NCBI GenBank assembly: GCA_964595205.1
Contig: CAZQOQ010000022.1
Coordinates: forward strand, 21,433-85,432
From: JADKIH01 sp964595205
GTDB taxonomy: Bacteria; Bacteroidota; Bacteroidia; AKYH767-A; 2013-40CM-41-45
Direction: 5' to 3'
Length of the DNA stretch: 64,000 nucleotides
In this document: positions 50,872-60,646 of the stretch, one piece after another
How the letters are laid out: each line of letters begins with the position of its first letter
Numbering within the stretch: position 1 is the first letter of the stretch
Translations under genes and position numbers: made by a program
Notes under the pieces: model-generated
Seen by the model: the letters and a program-made list of their open reading frames with translations, nothing else
Database searches by the model: none
Told to the model about the DNA's origin: nothing

Positions 50872-51632
50872 TGAAGATCACATTTGTATTTTTGTCTTTG
50901 CTGACTTTTATTGCCGGTCGTTCCCACGGCCAGAATCAACCGGCAACAACAGATTCTTCTGATGCCGGAATCAAACATGCTTCCGTTTTAATTATTCCTT
51001 ACATGCCGGCCATGCATTTATCGGATGCAGATCCTGATATTTCACAGGGGTCAGAAATGAATCCTCAGCAGATGCGCGAAACTCTGCGAATGGGTTTGCT
51101 AAAAGAACTGAATAAAAATTTTGCTGAAGTTTATGACATGAAGCGGGTAAATAACGATTTCGTACGTGGCGACAACCGCGACACGGAGGCATTGTATCAT
51201 TCGCTTATGTTCTCGACTGACAGCGTATACACATTAAAAGATCCGAAAAAGTTTGCTGTCAGGGATACGCTTCCGAAAAAAAAATCAGGCAATAAAATCA
51301 AACCTGAAACCAAATACATCAATGCAACTGTTCAGGATGAAATGCTCATTCCCGATTATGCGGAAAAATATGATGCGGATTACATTATTATCCTGAATGA
51401 AATGGATATTAAAACACATTCCGAAGACTGCATCAACCTGGCTTTAAAAATTTACCGGAGGGATCTGATGGTGCATTACTCAATTTTTGACAAAACAGGC
51501 AAACAGGTTTATGGCGATGTGGCCGTTTCGCATTTTGGTACTAATACGAATGATGTGAATGAGATTATGAAAGAAAATTTCCCTTCTATTTCAAGGCAAA
51601 TATTGGTTGCTTTTGAGAGGGCTGGTGAGTGA
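50871..51632 (+). CDS. Secreted periplasmic protein of unknown function, coupled to rseP
   Basis: A 253-residue protein with a signal peptide (MKITFVFLSLLTFIAGRSHG). The body begins HASVLIIPYMPAMHLSDADPDIS, and later has AEKYDADYIIILNEMDIKTHSEDC and VHYSIFDKTGKQVYGDVAVSHFG. The pattern resembles envelope proteins that sense or form an assembly (GNA1162- or LptE-like alpha/beta fold), but no family is sure. It starts inside the rseP stop, so its synthesis is coupled to that of the protease; this suggests a shared role in envelope stress. Confidence 0.75.
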   Translation: MKITFVFLSLLTFIAGRSHGQNQPATTDSSDAGIKHASVLIIPYMPAMHLSDADPDISQGSEMNPQQMRETLRMGLLKELNKNFAEVYDMKRVNNDFVRGDNRDTEALYHSLMFSTDSVYTLKDPKKFAVRDTLPKKKSGNKIKPETKYINATVQDEMLIPDYAEKYDADYIIILNEMDIKTHSEDCINLALKIYRRDLMVHYSIFDKTGKQVYGDVAVSHFGTNTNDVNEIMKENFPSISRQILVAFERAGE

Positions 51633-51640
51633 TTCGAGTT

Positions 51641-52795
51641 TTATTCAACGATCAAAACCTTCAGTCTTTTCTCTTTAGAAACAAACCAATAAATTCCGGA
51701 AGTCAGATTTTTTTTCTCATTTAAAAAGCTATCGCTTATAACCTGTCCGTTTTGATCGTAAACCATCACATGGCCTTTCACATTGTTAAAGGCCTGGTTC
51801 ACTTTTTCCATATCCATGGAATTATGAATTACCAGGGTAGAGTAATATTGTTTTTGATCACTTTCATTTATTCCGTTTGTGCTTGGGTCATATGCCCACA
51901 AATCATCTGTATAAGTTGCTCCATCGAATCCTGTGCACACATAGCCAATATTGTTTATTGAAAAACCACTTGTTAAACGTGTAAATAATCCGGGGAAACC
52001 GGGTAACGCTGTCCAAACATTACTGAGTGGATTATATGAATAGAAATCAAAAAGTGATGCTGTGCCGAATCCTGAACCATATGCTCCTCCACAAACATAT
52101 CCTATACTGTTCAGTGAAAACACAGCAGGCTTTTTTCTTCCGTTGCCAGGGACGGAATCTTTAAGCGCCCAGGTATTTAATACAGGATTATATGCCCAAA
52201 AGTCGTGGCGTCCATTATCTGAAAGTCCTGTTCCTCCAACGATATAAGCAAGGGTATCCATAACGAAAACACTTGACAATTGACGGTTGCCTCCGGGGAA
52301 TGTTGTCTTGAATGTCCATAAATTTGAAACGGGATTATATTCGAAAATCTGGTCATGCATATTATTTGAATCGTCGTATCCCGTTCCGAAGTATCCTAAA
52401 CCTCCCAATGCAAAACCAATTGCATTTACGGCCGGGTAAGGAAGGTTTGCCTTCTGTGTCCACGAATTTGTTCCTGGATCGTAACAGTAAAAATTATTAT
52501 AAATATGTCCGGCGGCTCCACCTCCAACATAACCCTTGTCGGCGATAGCAAATGCAAATGATCCATCACGGGATATTCCCATATTTGCAACCTGGGTCCA
52601 TGCATCTGCAACAGGATCATACTTCCAGAAATCTGAATAGTTATAACCGGAACCGGTGTACGCATATCCATTGATCACAAATGAAGCTGCATTTGCACGG
52701 ACAATGCCGCCGAATTTATTTTTCTGTGTCCAGGACTGTGCGTTTAAAAGAAAGGAAATAAAGAAAAACACGGTAGTTATTTGAATTATTTTCAT
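51641..52795 (-). CDS. Secreted kelch-repeat protein with C-terminal sorting-like domain
   Basis: A 384-residue protein: signal peptide (1-19), then six kelch repeats forming a beta-propeller (each with a GYVGGG-like or GYVCTG-like Gly pair and a YDPxxNxWT end: KYDPVADAWTQVA, CYDPGTNSWTQKA, EYNPVSNLWTFKT, AYNPVLNTWALKD, SYNPLSNVWTALP, AYDPSTNG). The last ~65 residues (VMVYDQNGQVI, LTSGIYWFVSKEKRLKVLIVE) look like a T9SS sorting domain without a YPNP opening. Propellers of this type bind carbohydrate or protein; no catalytic residues are seen. The end is 9 bp from the convergent plus-strand gene. Confidence 0.82.
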   Translation of the reverse strand: MKIIQITTVFFFISFLLNAQSWTQKNKFGGIVRANAASFVINGYAYTGSGYNYSDFWKYDPVADAWTQVANMGISRDGSFAFAIADKGYVGGGAAGHIYNNFYCYDPGTNSWTQKANLPYPAVNAIGFALGGLGYFGTGYDDSNNMHDQIFEYNPVSNLWTFKTTFPGGNRQLSSVFVMDTLAYIVGGTGLSDNGRHDFWAYNPVLNTWALKDSVPGNGRKKPAVFSLNSIGYVCGGAYGSGFGTASLFDFYSYNPLSNVWTALPGFPGLFTRLTSGFSINNIGYVCTGFDGATYTDDLWAYDPSTNGINESDQKQYYSTLVIHNSMDMEKVNQAFNNVKGHVMVYDQNGQVISDSFLNEKKNLTSGIYWFVSKEKRLKVLIVE

Positions 52796-53179
52796 GGCTA
52801 ATGGTATAAAATGTTTAAGAATATTTTTTTAATTCTTTATGTGAACAGATAAATATATTAAAAATTTAATGCAGTCAGGGATTTAATGTCGGCGCTCTTT
52901 AGAAATAAAAATTCCGGGTCATATGAAAATATGATTCGCTCAAAACCATTAGATGCAAAATTTTATTTTTTAAAACGATTCTTTAAATAATTAAAATATC
53001 ACTCAAAAAATTATTATTAATACTACTCGAAAAATCATATTATCATCTGATCGCCCAGTTTGACGGACTTACAGGTAAATTCAACCAGGAAATATTTTAT
53101 CTGCAAAATGTATTTGACCTTGCTGGTTAAACTTTTCGTGAACTATAATTATTGCAATCAGGCAGATGCTCTTCTCCTG
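52796..53179. other. Intergenic region between the kelch gene and the permease gene
   Basis: 384 bp, strongly A/T-rich, with no gene, hairpin or good promoter box that I could support. A plus-strand ORF from 53060 runs into the permease gene and is an antisense shadow. Confidence 0.5.
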
Positions 53180-54505
53180 TTAGAGAATTTCGGCTCCGAC
53201 ACGTTTTCTACGAACATTAATTATGAAGAAGTAAATAATACAAACCACACCAATAAATATCCCAATAGATATAAATTCCCTGCTGCTTAAACTTGAAAGC
53301 ACATATACGATTGCGGCAATGGCTGCTCCGGGCACAAGTAAACCGAAGTTTAAAACAGATTTGATTTTGCCTGATTTGCTTTCCTGGATTTTAAGCTTAA
53401 CCGATGCAAGTACCACTGCCAAATAAATAAGGAGTAAAGCTGCACTGGCGAGTATGGCAAGTTGTTTGAATCCGCCAGTGACTGAAAATATAAATATCAG
53501 CAAGCCGAAAGTAATTACTGCCGGGTAAGGAGTATGATTTTTCGGATGAATCTTTCCAAGAAAGCCTGGAAAAAGTCCATCGCGTGCTCCTGCAAATAAT
53601 AAACGTGAAGAAGAAAAAATATCTCCGTTAATTGATGCCAGTCCGGAGACGACAACAGAAAAAATAATTATCGTAATACCCGGAATGCCGGCGATGATTT
53701 CGGCAATTGCAGCAAGTGGGGCTGATTTAAATTCGTCGAGCCTTGAGCCCAGAATTCCGATCGCAATTATCTGCACAAGAACGTATATGATAAACACAAT
53801 GATTCCTCCATATAAAAGCGCGCGCGGTAATGTGCGTTCAGGATTTTTTATTTCTCCGCTTACGTTAAGTGACGTCTCAAATCCTGCAAACGCAAAGAAT
53901 AATATGATTGCAGATTGATTGAAATCATCCAAAGTCGGGAAACCTGACATATGAAAATTTGAAAAGTCGATGTAGAAAAATCCTGTAATTATGAGAACCA
54001 CTAAAGGAATCATCTTGATGACGGTGGTATATTTTACTACCTGAACACTTTTTTTATTATCGAATACATTTAAGAAAATCATCAGGAGGATCATTATTAA
54101 AAAGAAAAATGCACGAACGGCCGGATCAGCAAATGCAGGGAATTTTGTTGCAAGCGAATCTGCTACAATATTAATTACTGCTGCATCAGAAATAATTGCC
54201 CAGCCTAAAAAGAACAGCCAGTTCACCACAAAACCCGCAAATGGTCCAAATGCGGCTTCTACGTATGCATAAGATCCGCCCGTAGCTTTTACCTGCTTGC
54301 CAATTTCAATATAACAAAGAATAATCGCAACGAACATCAGGCCACACAAGAGGTAACCGATTAGTGATGAAATGCCAAGCTGAATGCCAATGATTGCAGG
54401 TATTGCATATATAGATCCTCCGATGGAAAAATTTACTACCGATGCGGCTAATTCAGGGACGCCAACTATTCGTTTTAACCCTTCATTGCTTTTTTCATTT
54501 GGCAT
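53180..54505 (-). CDS. APC superfamily amino acid/amine permease
   Basis: A 441-residue transporter with about 12 membrane helices. Helix 1 carries the APC motif FSIGGSIYAIPAIIG (unwound segment G-G/S-x-x), helix 3 GGSYAYVEAAFGPFAGFVVNWLFF, and helix 6 FFAFAGFETSLNVSGEIKNPERTLPRAL; all are typical of APC/LAT-like carriers. Members move amino acids, polyamines or related amines with H+ or by exchange. The Rieske oxygenase gene lies 36 bp upstream on the same strand, so the permease may import that enzyme's substrate (inference). The start has AGGAG upstream (about 54508-54512), unusually close to a Shine-Dalgarno site for this phylum. Confidence 0.88.
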   Translation of the reverse strand: MPNEKSNEGLKRIVGVPELAASVVNFSIGGSIYAIPAIIGIQLGISSLIGYLLCGLMFVAIILCYIEIGKQVKATGGSYAYVEAAFGPFAGFVVNWLFFLGWAIISDAAVINIVADSLATKFPAFADPAVRAFFFLIMILLMIFLNVFDNKKSVQVVKYTTVIKMIPLVVLIITGFFYIDFSNFHMSGFPTLDDFNQSAIILFFAFAGFETSLNVSGEIKNPERTLPRALLYGGIIVFIIYVLVQIIAIGILGSRLDEFKSAPLAAIAEIIAGIPGITIIIFSVVVSGLASINGDIFSSSRLLFAGARDGLFPGFLGKIHPKNHTPYPAVITFGLLIFIFSVTGGFKQLAILASAALLLIYLAVVLASVKLKIQESKSGKIKSVLNFGLLVPGAAIAAIVYVLSSLSSREFISIGIFIGVVCIIYFFIINVRRKRVGAEIL

Positions 54506-54541
54506 ACTCCTGATTAATTTGATTAAAAAAATAAAATGAGA

Positions 54542-55627
54542 TCATTTTAATATTTCGGATATGATCCTGTGAAAATGATGCGTCCCTCGCTCACGTGTAA
54601 CAGAATATCTTCCCTGCTTGTAAAAAGCCGAACGAATTCCTCTTTGTATGTTTTCCACAATCTCTTCGTCTTCCTTTTCAACTACTCCGAGATCAGAACC
54701 CGCTCCCTTTTCAAGTCTGGATTCATCCCAGACATAACTTAGAAAATTTACCTTGCACTTATCAATCGCTACAGGACTCACCAGGTTCACCGACAATCCC
54801 CATGGATAAAAATTAAACATCATGTTTGGGAAAATCCAGAAGTAATAGGCGGCTACATTCTTTCCAAATTCCGGCGACGATTCCGGAAGATGAAAACACT
54901 CTTCTGCGTTACGCGAAATTCCAATCTGCAGACTTGAATAAGGAAAAAACAATTCCGTTGTGTACTTCTCGAAATCGATCAATGCATTTAGTCCCGCATG
55001 TACAAAAGGAATATGAAAACCCTCGAGGTAATTTTCACAATAGAGCGCCCAGTTAGCATTTACCAAAAATTCCCTGGAAAGATCCGGGCGAAAAACAAAT
55101 TTGTCGAGTGGCATCCAGCTTACCCGTTTTATCATGTCGCCGAAGAATACTTCTGGTTTTTGATTTTGTTTTAACGAAGTGAACAGCCACTGGCTCCATC
55201 GAAAAAGAGGAAGCCGGGCAAGATCGTCAGCTTCGGTTGGGAAATTTTCCACTTCCTTAAATTCAGGCATGGAAATAAATTTGCCATCGAGAGAAAATAT
55301 CCTGCCATGATACCTGCACCTGAGCCGGGGAACATTACATTTTTTCTCGGCAACGATATTTCCACGATGCGTACAGACATTCGAGATGAGGTGCAACTGT
55401 CCTGATTTAGCCTTCGTCAAAACCAACGGTTCATCGATGTAATTTTCAAGAAGCGTGAAAGGAAAGACATCTTCAGCCTGTTTTACAAGATTATCGCTTC
55501 CTATAAACTGCCAGGAGGGTGAAAATATTTTTTGCTTACACCATTCAAAAACTTCCGGATTAGTATAGAAATCCGTATGAATGGTTTTCGCTTTGGCGAT
55601 ATCAGGGTCAACGAAAAAATCTCGCAT
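54542..55627 (-). CDS. Rieske aromatic/quaternary-amine oxygenase, alpha subunit
   Basis: A 361-residue Rieske non-heme iron oxygenase. The [2Fe-2S] ligands are C85, H87, C104 and H107 (CTHRGN ... CRYHGR). The mononuclear iron has H205 and H210 (NYLEGFHIPFVH) and D320 in KEDEEIVENIQRG; this DxxIxExxQRG end is also found in choline, carnitine and glycine-betaine monooxygenases. It hydroxylates or demethylates its substrate with electrons from a separate reductase, which is not in the window. Together with the downstream APC permease it suggests use of an amine or amino-acid betaine; this is inference. Confidence 0.85.
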   Translation of the reverse strand: MRDFFVDPDIAKAKTIHTDFYTNPEVFEWCKQKIFSPSWQFIGSDNLVKQAEDVFPFTLLENYIDEPLVLTKAKSGQLHLISNVCTHRGNIVAEKKCNVPRLRCRYHGRIFSLDGKFISMPEFKEVENFPTEADDLARLPLFRWSQWLFTSLKQNQKPEVFFGDMIKRVSWMPLDKFVFRPDLSREFLVNANWALYCENYLEGFHIPFVHAGLNALIDFEKYTTELFFPYSSLQIGISRNAEECFHLPESSPEFGKNVAAYYFWIFPNMMFNFYPWGLSVNLVSPVAIDKCKVNFLSYVWDESRLEKGAGSDLGVVEKEDEEIVENIQRGIRSAFYKQGRYSVTRERGTHHFHRIISEILK

Positions 55628-55741
55628 ATTGGCTTATTAAATACGGAAACAATAATAAACAAAATTGAGATGAGTAAGCCAAAGTTATTTTATCTTTATG
55701 AAAACAAATGTTTATCGAAATAATTTATTATAACAAGACAA

Positions 55742-56089
55742 ATGAAGTTATCCTTAGCGATTTTATTGATTACCTGTTTGATCATTTCTGCTTGTAATAA
55801 AAACATAACAAATAGTAGTACTCCGGCAGGTATTGAAAATAAAATAAAACATTTTTCCAGCATTGAAAAGAAAAACCCACCGGTTAAAATTTGGCAATAT
55901 GAATACAATGGCAAAACTGTTTATTTCATAACATCCTATTGTTGTGATATGTTTAGTGAACTGTATGATGAAAATGCAAATTTAATCTGCAACCCTGATG
56001 GTGGCATTACAGGTCATGGCGATGGTAGATGTAAAGATTTTTTCGATCTGAGGAAGAATGAGAAACTAATTTGGGAGGATAAGAGGTAA
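55742..56089 (+). CDS. Small lipoprotein, DUF6970-like
   Basis: A 115-residue lipoprotein with lipobox SAC (C18) after a short hydrophobic leader. The conserved part reads PPVKIWQYEYNGKTVYF, SYCCDMFSELYDENANLICNPDGGITGHGDGRC, with four Cys likely to form disulfides; this fits DUF6970. The function is unknown. A TATCTTTA -7-like box is at 55691-55698. Confidence 0.8.
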   Translation: MKLSLAILLITCLIISACNKNITNSSTPAGIENKIKHFSSIEKKNPPVKIWQYEYNGKTVYFITSYCCDMFSELYDENANLICNPDGGITGHGDGRCKDFFDLRKNEKLIWEDKR

Positions 56090-56324
56090 AAGTAATCTTG
56101 CTTTTATGCTATGGGACTCTCCACCTGAAATAAATGTTATTCAGGTTTACCATACGTCTGAATTTGTTTGTCCTGTTCAATTAATCCGGAAGAGTTCGAA
56201 TTAAATAAGAAAATTATCTATCCTTCTGAAAATATTATTTTTTGATAAAAAAGACGTATTAATATTGTGCTTTGATATTGGATAAAATTTTATTTTTACT
56301 ACCTGACAAATAAAATAATTCGAT

Positions 56325-56837
56325 ATGGAATACCTAATTCTCCTTCGCCTCCTCCACATCGTCTGCGCCATTTTCTGGGCCGGCGGCGTTATGTATCTTG
56401 CCATGTTTATTGTCCCTGCCGTAAAAGCACTCGGCCCCGATGGCGGAAAGTTTATGCAGCAACTTTCCAAGACTAATAACATGCCTTCTATTATGACGCT
56501 CGCTGCAACACTTACAGTTGTCGGCGGCATCCTTCTCATTGAAAGGTTATCGGGAGGATTCACTGCCGGATGGTTCGGAACGCCACATGGCATCGTCATC
56601 AGCATCGGATCTACATTTGGAATCATCGCTTACCTCATAGGCCTGTTTGTAAACCGTCCGTGTGTTGCCAGGATCGCCGCCATAGGAAAAGCCGCTGCCG
56701 AGAAAGGAGGGCCGCCGACACCCGAACAACTCGCCGAACTTCAGGCCCTGCGTTCAAGATTATTTGCTGCGGTAAATATTACCGCAATACTTGTTTTTGG
56801 AGCAGCCATCGCCATGAGTATCGCCAGGTATTTTTAA
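56325..56837 (+). CDS. Four-helix membrane protein (CopD/DUF2269-like)
   Basis: A 170-residue protein with four hydrophobic helices (LILLRLLHIVCAIFWAGGVMYLAMFIV; TLAATLTVVGGILLIE; IVISIGSTFGIIAYLIGLFV; LFAAVNITAILVFGAAIAMSIARYF). The opening LRLLHIVCAIFWAGG resembles CopD and DUF2269 membrane domains, where the histidine may bind heme or copper. The soluble loop is A/E/G-rich. It stands alone. Confidence 0.78.
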   Translation: MEYLILLRLLHIVCAIFWAGGVMYLAMFIVPAVKALGPDGGKFMQQLSKTNNMPSIMTLAATLTVVGGILLIERLSGGFTAGWFGTPHGIVISIGSTFGIIAYLIGLFVNRPCVARIAAIGKAAAEKGGPPTPEQLAELQALRSRLFAAVNITAILVFGAAIAMSIARYF

Positions 56838-57043
56838 TTAGAATTGACTTTCTTTCCTATATCGAATCCTCCTTCGACTACCTCAGGGACCGTCTGTAAC
56901 TTGCAATGTCGATGAGAAATTTTTGTCTTAATAAATTTTAACTTCCGGGTTAATTCTTCATGCTTCCGCGAAGTATATTTTAACCTTTTTACAACTACAC
57001 ACAGTGTTTCATCGTCTTAATTTTAAACTAAAACTCAGGACGC

Positions 57044-57859
57044 ATGAAAACAATAATTTTCTTCTCAACATTTATAATCTGTAGTTTCAACGGCTACAGT
57101 CAGTCGTTTAAATTACTTGCTAACGATCCTTCAGGAGATGCGACCGTAACCTTTGCCCCGGATATTAAATCTCTCTCTTATGATATGAATGTGGCAGAGG
57201 ACAGCATTTGGTTTACCGTTGAGACCTATACAGCGATAGATCCTTACGGTGACGTGGGAATGATGTTTGGCTTCGACACAAATTCGGTTTCCAATGATGG
57301 CCTTGCGTGGAATGGGGCCAATTCATTTTTCAATTACGATCAGTCGTTGCTCGTTTTTCAGAATATCATATCGCCGAATTATTACGGCTACTATTATAAT
57401 TCACAGGGTTCAGGAATGGCGCCGCTCATTGTCAGTCGACCGGACAGTTTTACGTTTATCATACGAACAGTTCTCTCACCACTCGATGGCGACGGGAATT
57501 TTCATTTATTATTCGGCACCGGAGGATTTGATATTCTTGCAACAAGAGCCGTATTCGATGAATCACCGGATGTGGGGTATTTTGACATCTCAGCCGTGAC
57601 AGGTGTATCTCAATCGGAGCGCTTACAAAATAATTTTTCCGTTTTTCCGAATCCATGTCATGGAGATAAGATTAACATTTCTTCTGGCTATCAGACTAAC
57701 GTTAAATATGCATTGTTTTGCAGCGGAAGAATGGTGATGGAAGGAAAAATACAAGATAATGCCCCGGTGGATATTTCAGGATTGAAAAGCGGAATGTACG
57801 AGGTAGTGATTTTCCACAATGAGAATCCGGCAGGGAGTCTGTTGTTTGTAAAAGATTAA
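57044..57859 (+). CDS. Secreted protein with T9SS sorting domain
   Basis: A 271-residue protein: signal peptide (1-19), a ~170-residue body (FKLLANDPSGDATVTFAPDIKSLSYDMNVAEDSIWFTVETYTAI, a jelly-roll-like beta fold), and a T9SS sorting domain (NFSVFPNPCHGDKINI, FCSGRMVMEGKI, LKSGMYEVVIF). The body does not match a family I can name. Confidence 0.85.
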   Translation: MKTIIFFSTFIICSFNGYSQSFKLLANDPSGDATVTFAPDIKSLSYDMNVAEDSIWFTVETYTAIDPYGDVGMMFGFDTNSVSNDGLAWNGANSFFNYDQSLLVFQNIISPNYYGYYYNSQGSGMAPLIVSRPDSFTFIIRTVLSPLDGDGNFHLLFGTGGFDILATRAVFDESPDVGYFDISAVTGVSQSERLQNNFSVFPNPCHGDKINISSGYQTNVKYALFCSGRMVMEGKIQDNAPVDISGLKSGMYEVVIFHNENPAGSLLFVKD

Positions 57860-57902
57860 CTGCGCTGCTATTACCGGATTCGTTTATTCTTCAACGGAGA
57901 GA

Positions 57903-58349
57903 TTATTTTCCTGGAACCGGCGTTCCATTCCCGCCATCAAAAACAAATTTCCATTTACCGTCCGGTTGTCTTTTCCAGAATGTATAATAGTTTCCGTAAA
58001 AGGAAGAATCTGCTGTTACCAGCTTCCAGTAGCCAACCGTATATCCCATATCGCCGGAGAATGACGCTTCTGCCCTGAATGGCTCCCATGAAATCTGCCT
58101 GGTATCCTTTTTTCCCATCCAATATTTTTCCAGGTTTTGTTTACCGACAACAGGCAATTCGCCTTCGTTAGGTTTGATAGCATCATCATCGGCGTATACT
58201 AAGAGCGCATGATGAAAGCCCTTTTCCAGTGCAAGGCTGCTCATTTCGCGATCGGTACTTATGATTTCCTTTTTAGCCTGTTCACTTAAATCGATTGGCT
58301 CGGGGGTACAGGAGTTTAAAATAAACAATCCTAATATTAATTTTTTCAT
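57903..58349 (-). CDS. Lipoprotein with SnoaL-like (DUF4440) fold
   Basis: A 148-residue lipoprotein (lipobox LNSC, starting at the second ATG, 58349). The body has the NTF2/SnoaL arrangement: an N-terminal helix (EIISTDREMSSLALEKGFHHALLVYADDDAIKPNEGE), then strands FSGDMGYTVGYWKLVT and YYTFWKRQPDGKWKFVFDGGN. DUF4440 proteins include ketosteroid-isomerase-like enzymes and inert binders. It is convergent with the gene before it, and divergent from the prolyl oligopeptidase. Confidence 0.8.
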   Translation of the reverse strand: MKKLILGLFILNSCTPEPIDLSEQAKKEIISTDREMSSLALEKGFHHALLVYADDDAIKPNEGELPVVGKQNLEKYWMGKKDTRQISWEPFRAEASFSGDMGYTVGYWKLVTADSSFYGNYYTFWKRQPDGKWKFVFDGGNGTPVPGK

Positions 58350-58450
58350 CATTTTTAAATTTACAACATTAATCAGAAATTGTAGAGGGTGAAGGCGAGA
58401 TTTATTCTATAGTTATTGTTACATTGTCGTTTCAAATTAAGTTAATTATT

Positions 58451-60574
58451 ATGAAACTTTCACTACTGATTCTGATAACGTTTTTATTTTATTTCCCGGC
58501 AGACTGTCAACAACCGATTACCTATCCTCCAACAGAAAAAAATCCCGTCATCGATACAATCTGGCACAAACCGGTAGAGGATCCCTACCGTTGGATGGAA
58601 GCTATCTATTCCGATAAAACAAAACAATGGTTGAAAAACCAGGAACCCATTCGTGATAAATATGCAGGGAAACTCGCATCAAATCTGGCAGAACATCTTA
58701 CAAATTACAGCCGAATTAATACGAAGAATATAAGCAAGCAGGGAAAATATTATTTCACGTATCAGATTTTTAAACTTACAGAATCGCCTTCTCTATATTG
58801 CCAATTACAGCCGGAGGATGAACCTTTCCTGTTATTCGACCCAAACAAACTTGACAGATCCGCGGTTATAGGAATAGACGGCATCACCCTTTCGGAAGAT
58901 GAAAGGACGCTTGCGATAATTTTATCAAAAAATGGAGGCGACTGGAAGACAATCCGGTTTCTGGATATTGAAAGCCGAACGCTTTTAAAAGATTCTGTAA
59001 ATTTTGTGAAATACAGTCCTGTATACTGGTCCGATAATGGAGTGTTTTATATTAAATATGATGTTAAAGATATCTCTGAATCATTCAACGGCCTTATTCA
59101 TATCAAAGCTTTGCAATATCATAAATTGGGAACATCACAGAATGATGACATTTCCGTCTATACTCCCGAAGATTTTAAGGATGATTTTTCTTTTGAGGTT
59201 ACACCCGGAAAACGTTACCTGATTTTTTATCAACGAAAAAAGAGGGGGGATAAGATTATCAGAATTCTTTCATATCGCAATCTTCCACTCATTGAAGGAG
59301 AAGAATTCAAAAAGTTTATTCAGAGCGAAGGGAAATCGGTTTATTTCAACGTTGTTGGGGAGATCGGAAATAAGTTACTGGTTGCATCCGACCTGAATGC
59401 CGCTAACGGCACAGTTTACAAATGTGATCCCTTACAACTGAATTCACTGGAGAAATTTATTCCGCAATACAAGGAACAACTACAAACTTCTGCAATACTA
59501 AATGATAATAAATTTATTTTCCTGTACAATGGGGATAAGCGGTCGTATGCAATGATCTCCGATTCTCTGGGGACGAAATTAAAAACATGGACAATACCGG
59601 AAGGATTTCGCTTCAGTGGTCTGTCTTATGCCCCGGGCGACAGCGTGCTATTATACTATTTCAATTCCTTTTTTAATCCGTCGTCCGTATTTAAAATGAA
59701 TTTAAACACGTTCGAACAGCAGCCACTTTTAAAAACGATTGTGCCTTTTAGTTTTAAGGATCTTACAACAGAAATTGTTTATTACTATTCAAAAGATTCC
59801 ACCCGCATTCCCATGTTTCTCACTCACAAGAAAAATATGAAGCTCGATGGAAAAACGCCAACGATACTCTACGGTTACGGAGGATTCGGTATTAGCACGA
59901 CTCCGTTTTTCGATGTGGCAAACGTGGCTTTCCTTAACAACGGCGGCTTACTCGCAGTGCCTAAATTGCGTGGCGGAGGAGATTTTCCGAATTGGCATGA
60001 ACAGGGCATGAGACTGAATAAACAAAATACGTTCGATGATTTTATATATGCTGCGGAATATCTTATCTCAAATAATTATACGAATGCAGGAAAGATTGCG
60101 GCAATGGGTGGTTCGAATGGCGGGCTTCTCGTGGGTGCATGCATTACACAGCGACCCGATCTGTTCAAGGTGGCCGTATCAACTGCCGGCGTCCTGGATA
60201 TGCTCCGCTATCATGTTTATAACATCGGGTATAAGTACGAAGAAGAATATGGAAATATTAATGATTCGGTCGACTTTGAAAATCTGTCAAAATATTCGCC
60301 GGTACAACAGGTAAAAAAGGATGTCGATTATCCGGCGACACTGCTGGTTGCTTCTGACAATGACGACAGGGTTCTCCCGTTTCATTCCTTTAAATTCTTA
60401 TCACAGCTTCAGACAAAAGGCTCGGGGAAAAATCCTTATGTATTATACTACCAGGAAAAATCAGGGCATCAGGGAAATGATGTATTTGACGATCGCATAA
60501 ATACAAAAGCATATATCTACGCTTTCATTTTTAAGTATCTCGGCATGGAGCGGTACGTATTTTTTGAAGATTAA
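58451..60574 (+). CDS. Prolyl oligopeptidase (S9A), secreted
   Basis: A 707-residue enzyme. Signal peptide (MKLSLLILITFLFYFPADCQ), a seven-bladed propeller (~80-420), and an alpha/beta hydrolase domain. The nucleophile is S555 in GGSNGGLLVG, the Asp is in NDDRVLPFHS (~638-640), and the His is H673 in KSGHQGN. GYGGFGISTTPFFDVANVAFLNNGG and PKLRGGGDFPNWHEQG form the usual lid side. It cleaves short proline-containing peptides, here probably in the periplasm. The ATG at 58451 is preferred to a TTG at 58424. Confidence 0.92.
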   Translation: MKLSLLILITFLFYFPADCQQPITYPPTEKNPVIDTIWHKPVEDPYRWMEAIYSDKTKQWLKNQEPIRDKYAGKLASNLAEHLTNYSRINTKNISKQGKYYFTYQIFKLTESPSLYCQLQPEDEPFLLFDPNKLDRSAVIGIDGITLSEDERTLAIILSKNGGDWKTIRFLDIESRTLLKDSVNFVKYSPVYWSDNGVFYIKYDVKDISESFNGLIHIKALQYHKLGTSQNDDISVYTPEDFKDDFSFEVTPGKRYLIFYQRKKRGDKIIRILSYRNLPLIEGEEFKKFIQSEGKSVYFNVVGEIGNKLLVASDLNAANGTVYKCDPLQLNSLEKFIPQYKEQLQTSAILNDNKFIFLYNGDKRSYAMISDSLGTKLKTWTIPEGFRFSGLSYAPGDSVLLYYFNSFFNPSSVFKMNLNTFEQQPLLKTIVPFSFKDLTTEIVYYYSKDSTRIPMFLTHKKNMKLDGKTPTILYGYGGFGISTTPFFDVANVAFLNNGGLLAVPKLRGGGDFPNWHEQGMRLNKQNTFDDFIYAAEYLISNNYTNAGKIAAMGGSNGGLLVGACITQRPDLFKVAVSTAGVLDMLRYHVYNIGYKYEEEYGNINDSVDFENLSKYSPVQQVKKDVDYPATLLVASDNDDRVLPFHSFKFLSQLQTKGSGKNPYVLYYQEKSGHQGNDVFDDRINTKAYIYAFIFKYLGMERYVFFED

Positions 60575-60618
60575 AGTTTCTTGTAAACAGATAATCTGAG
60601 ATTTATCGGCGCTCCTTA

Positions 60619-60626
60619 TATATTTG
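60619..60626 (+). promoter_or_regulatory. -7 box of the sugar dehydrogenase gene
   Basis: TATATTTG, a full TAnnTTTG match, 20 bp before the ATG at 60647. The -33 element is not clear. Confidence 0.5.
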
Positions 60627-60646
60627 TTTTCTGATCCAAAAATATC

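Noticed and set aside
53060..53290. 76-codon plus-strand ORF
   Set aside because: Its second half is antisense to the permease C-terminus and the first half is A/T-rich intergenic sequence.
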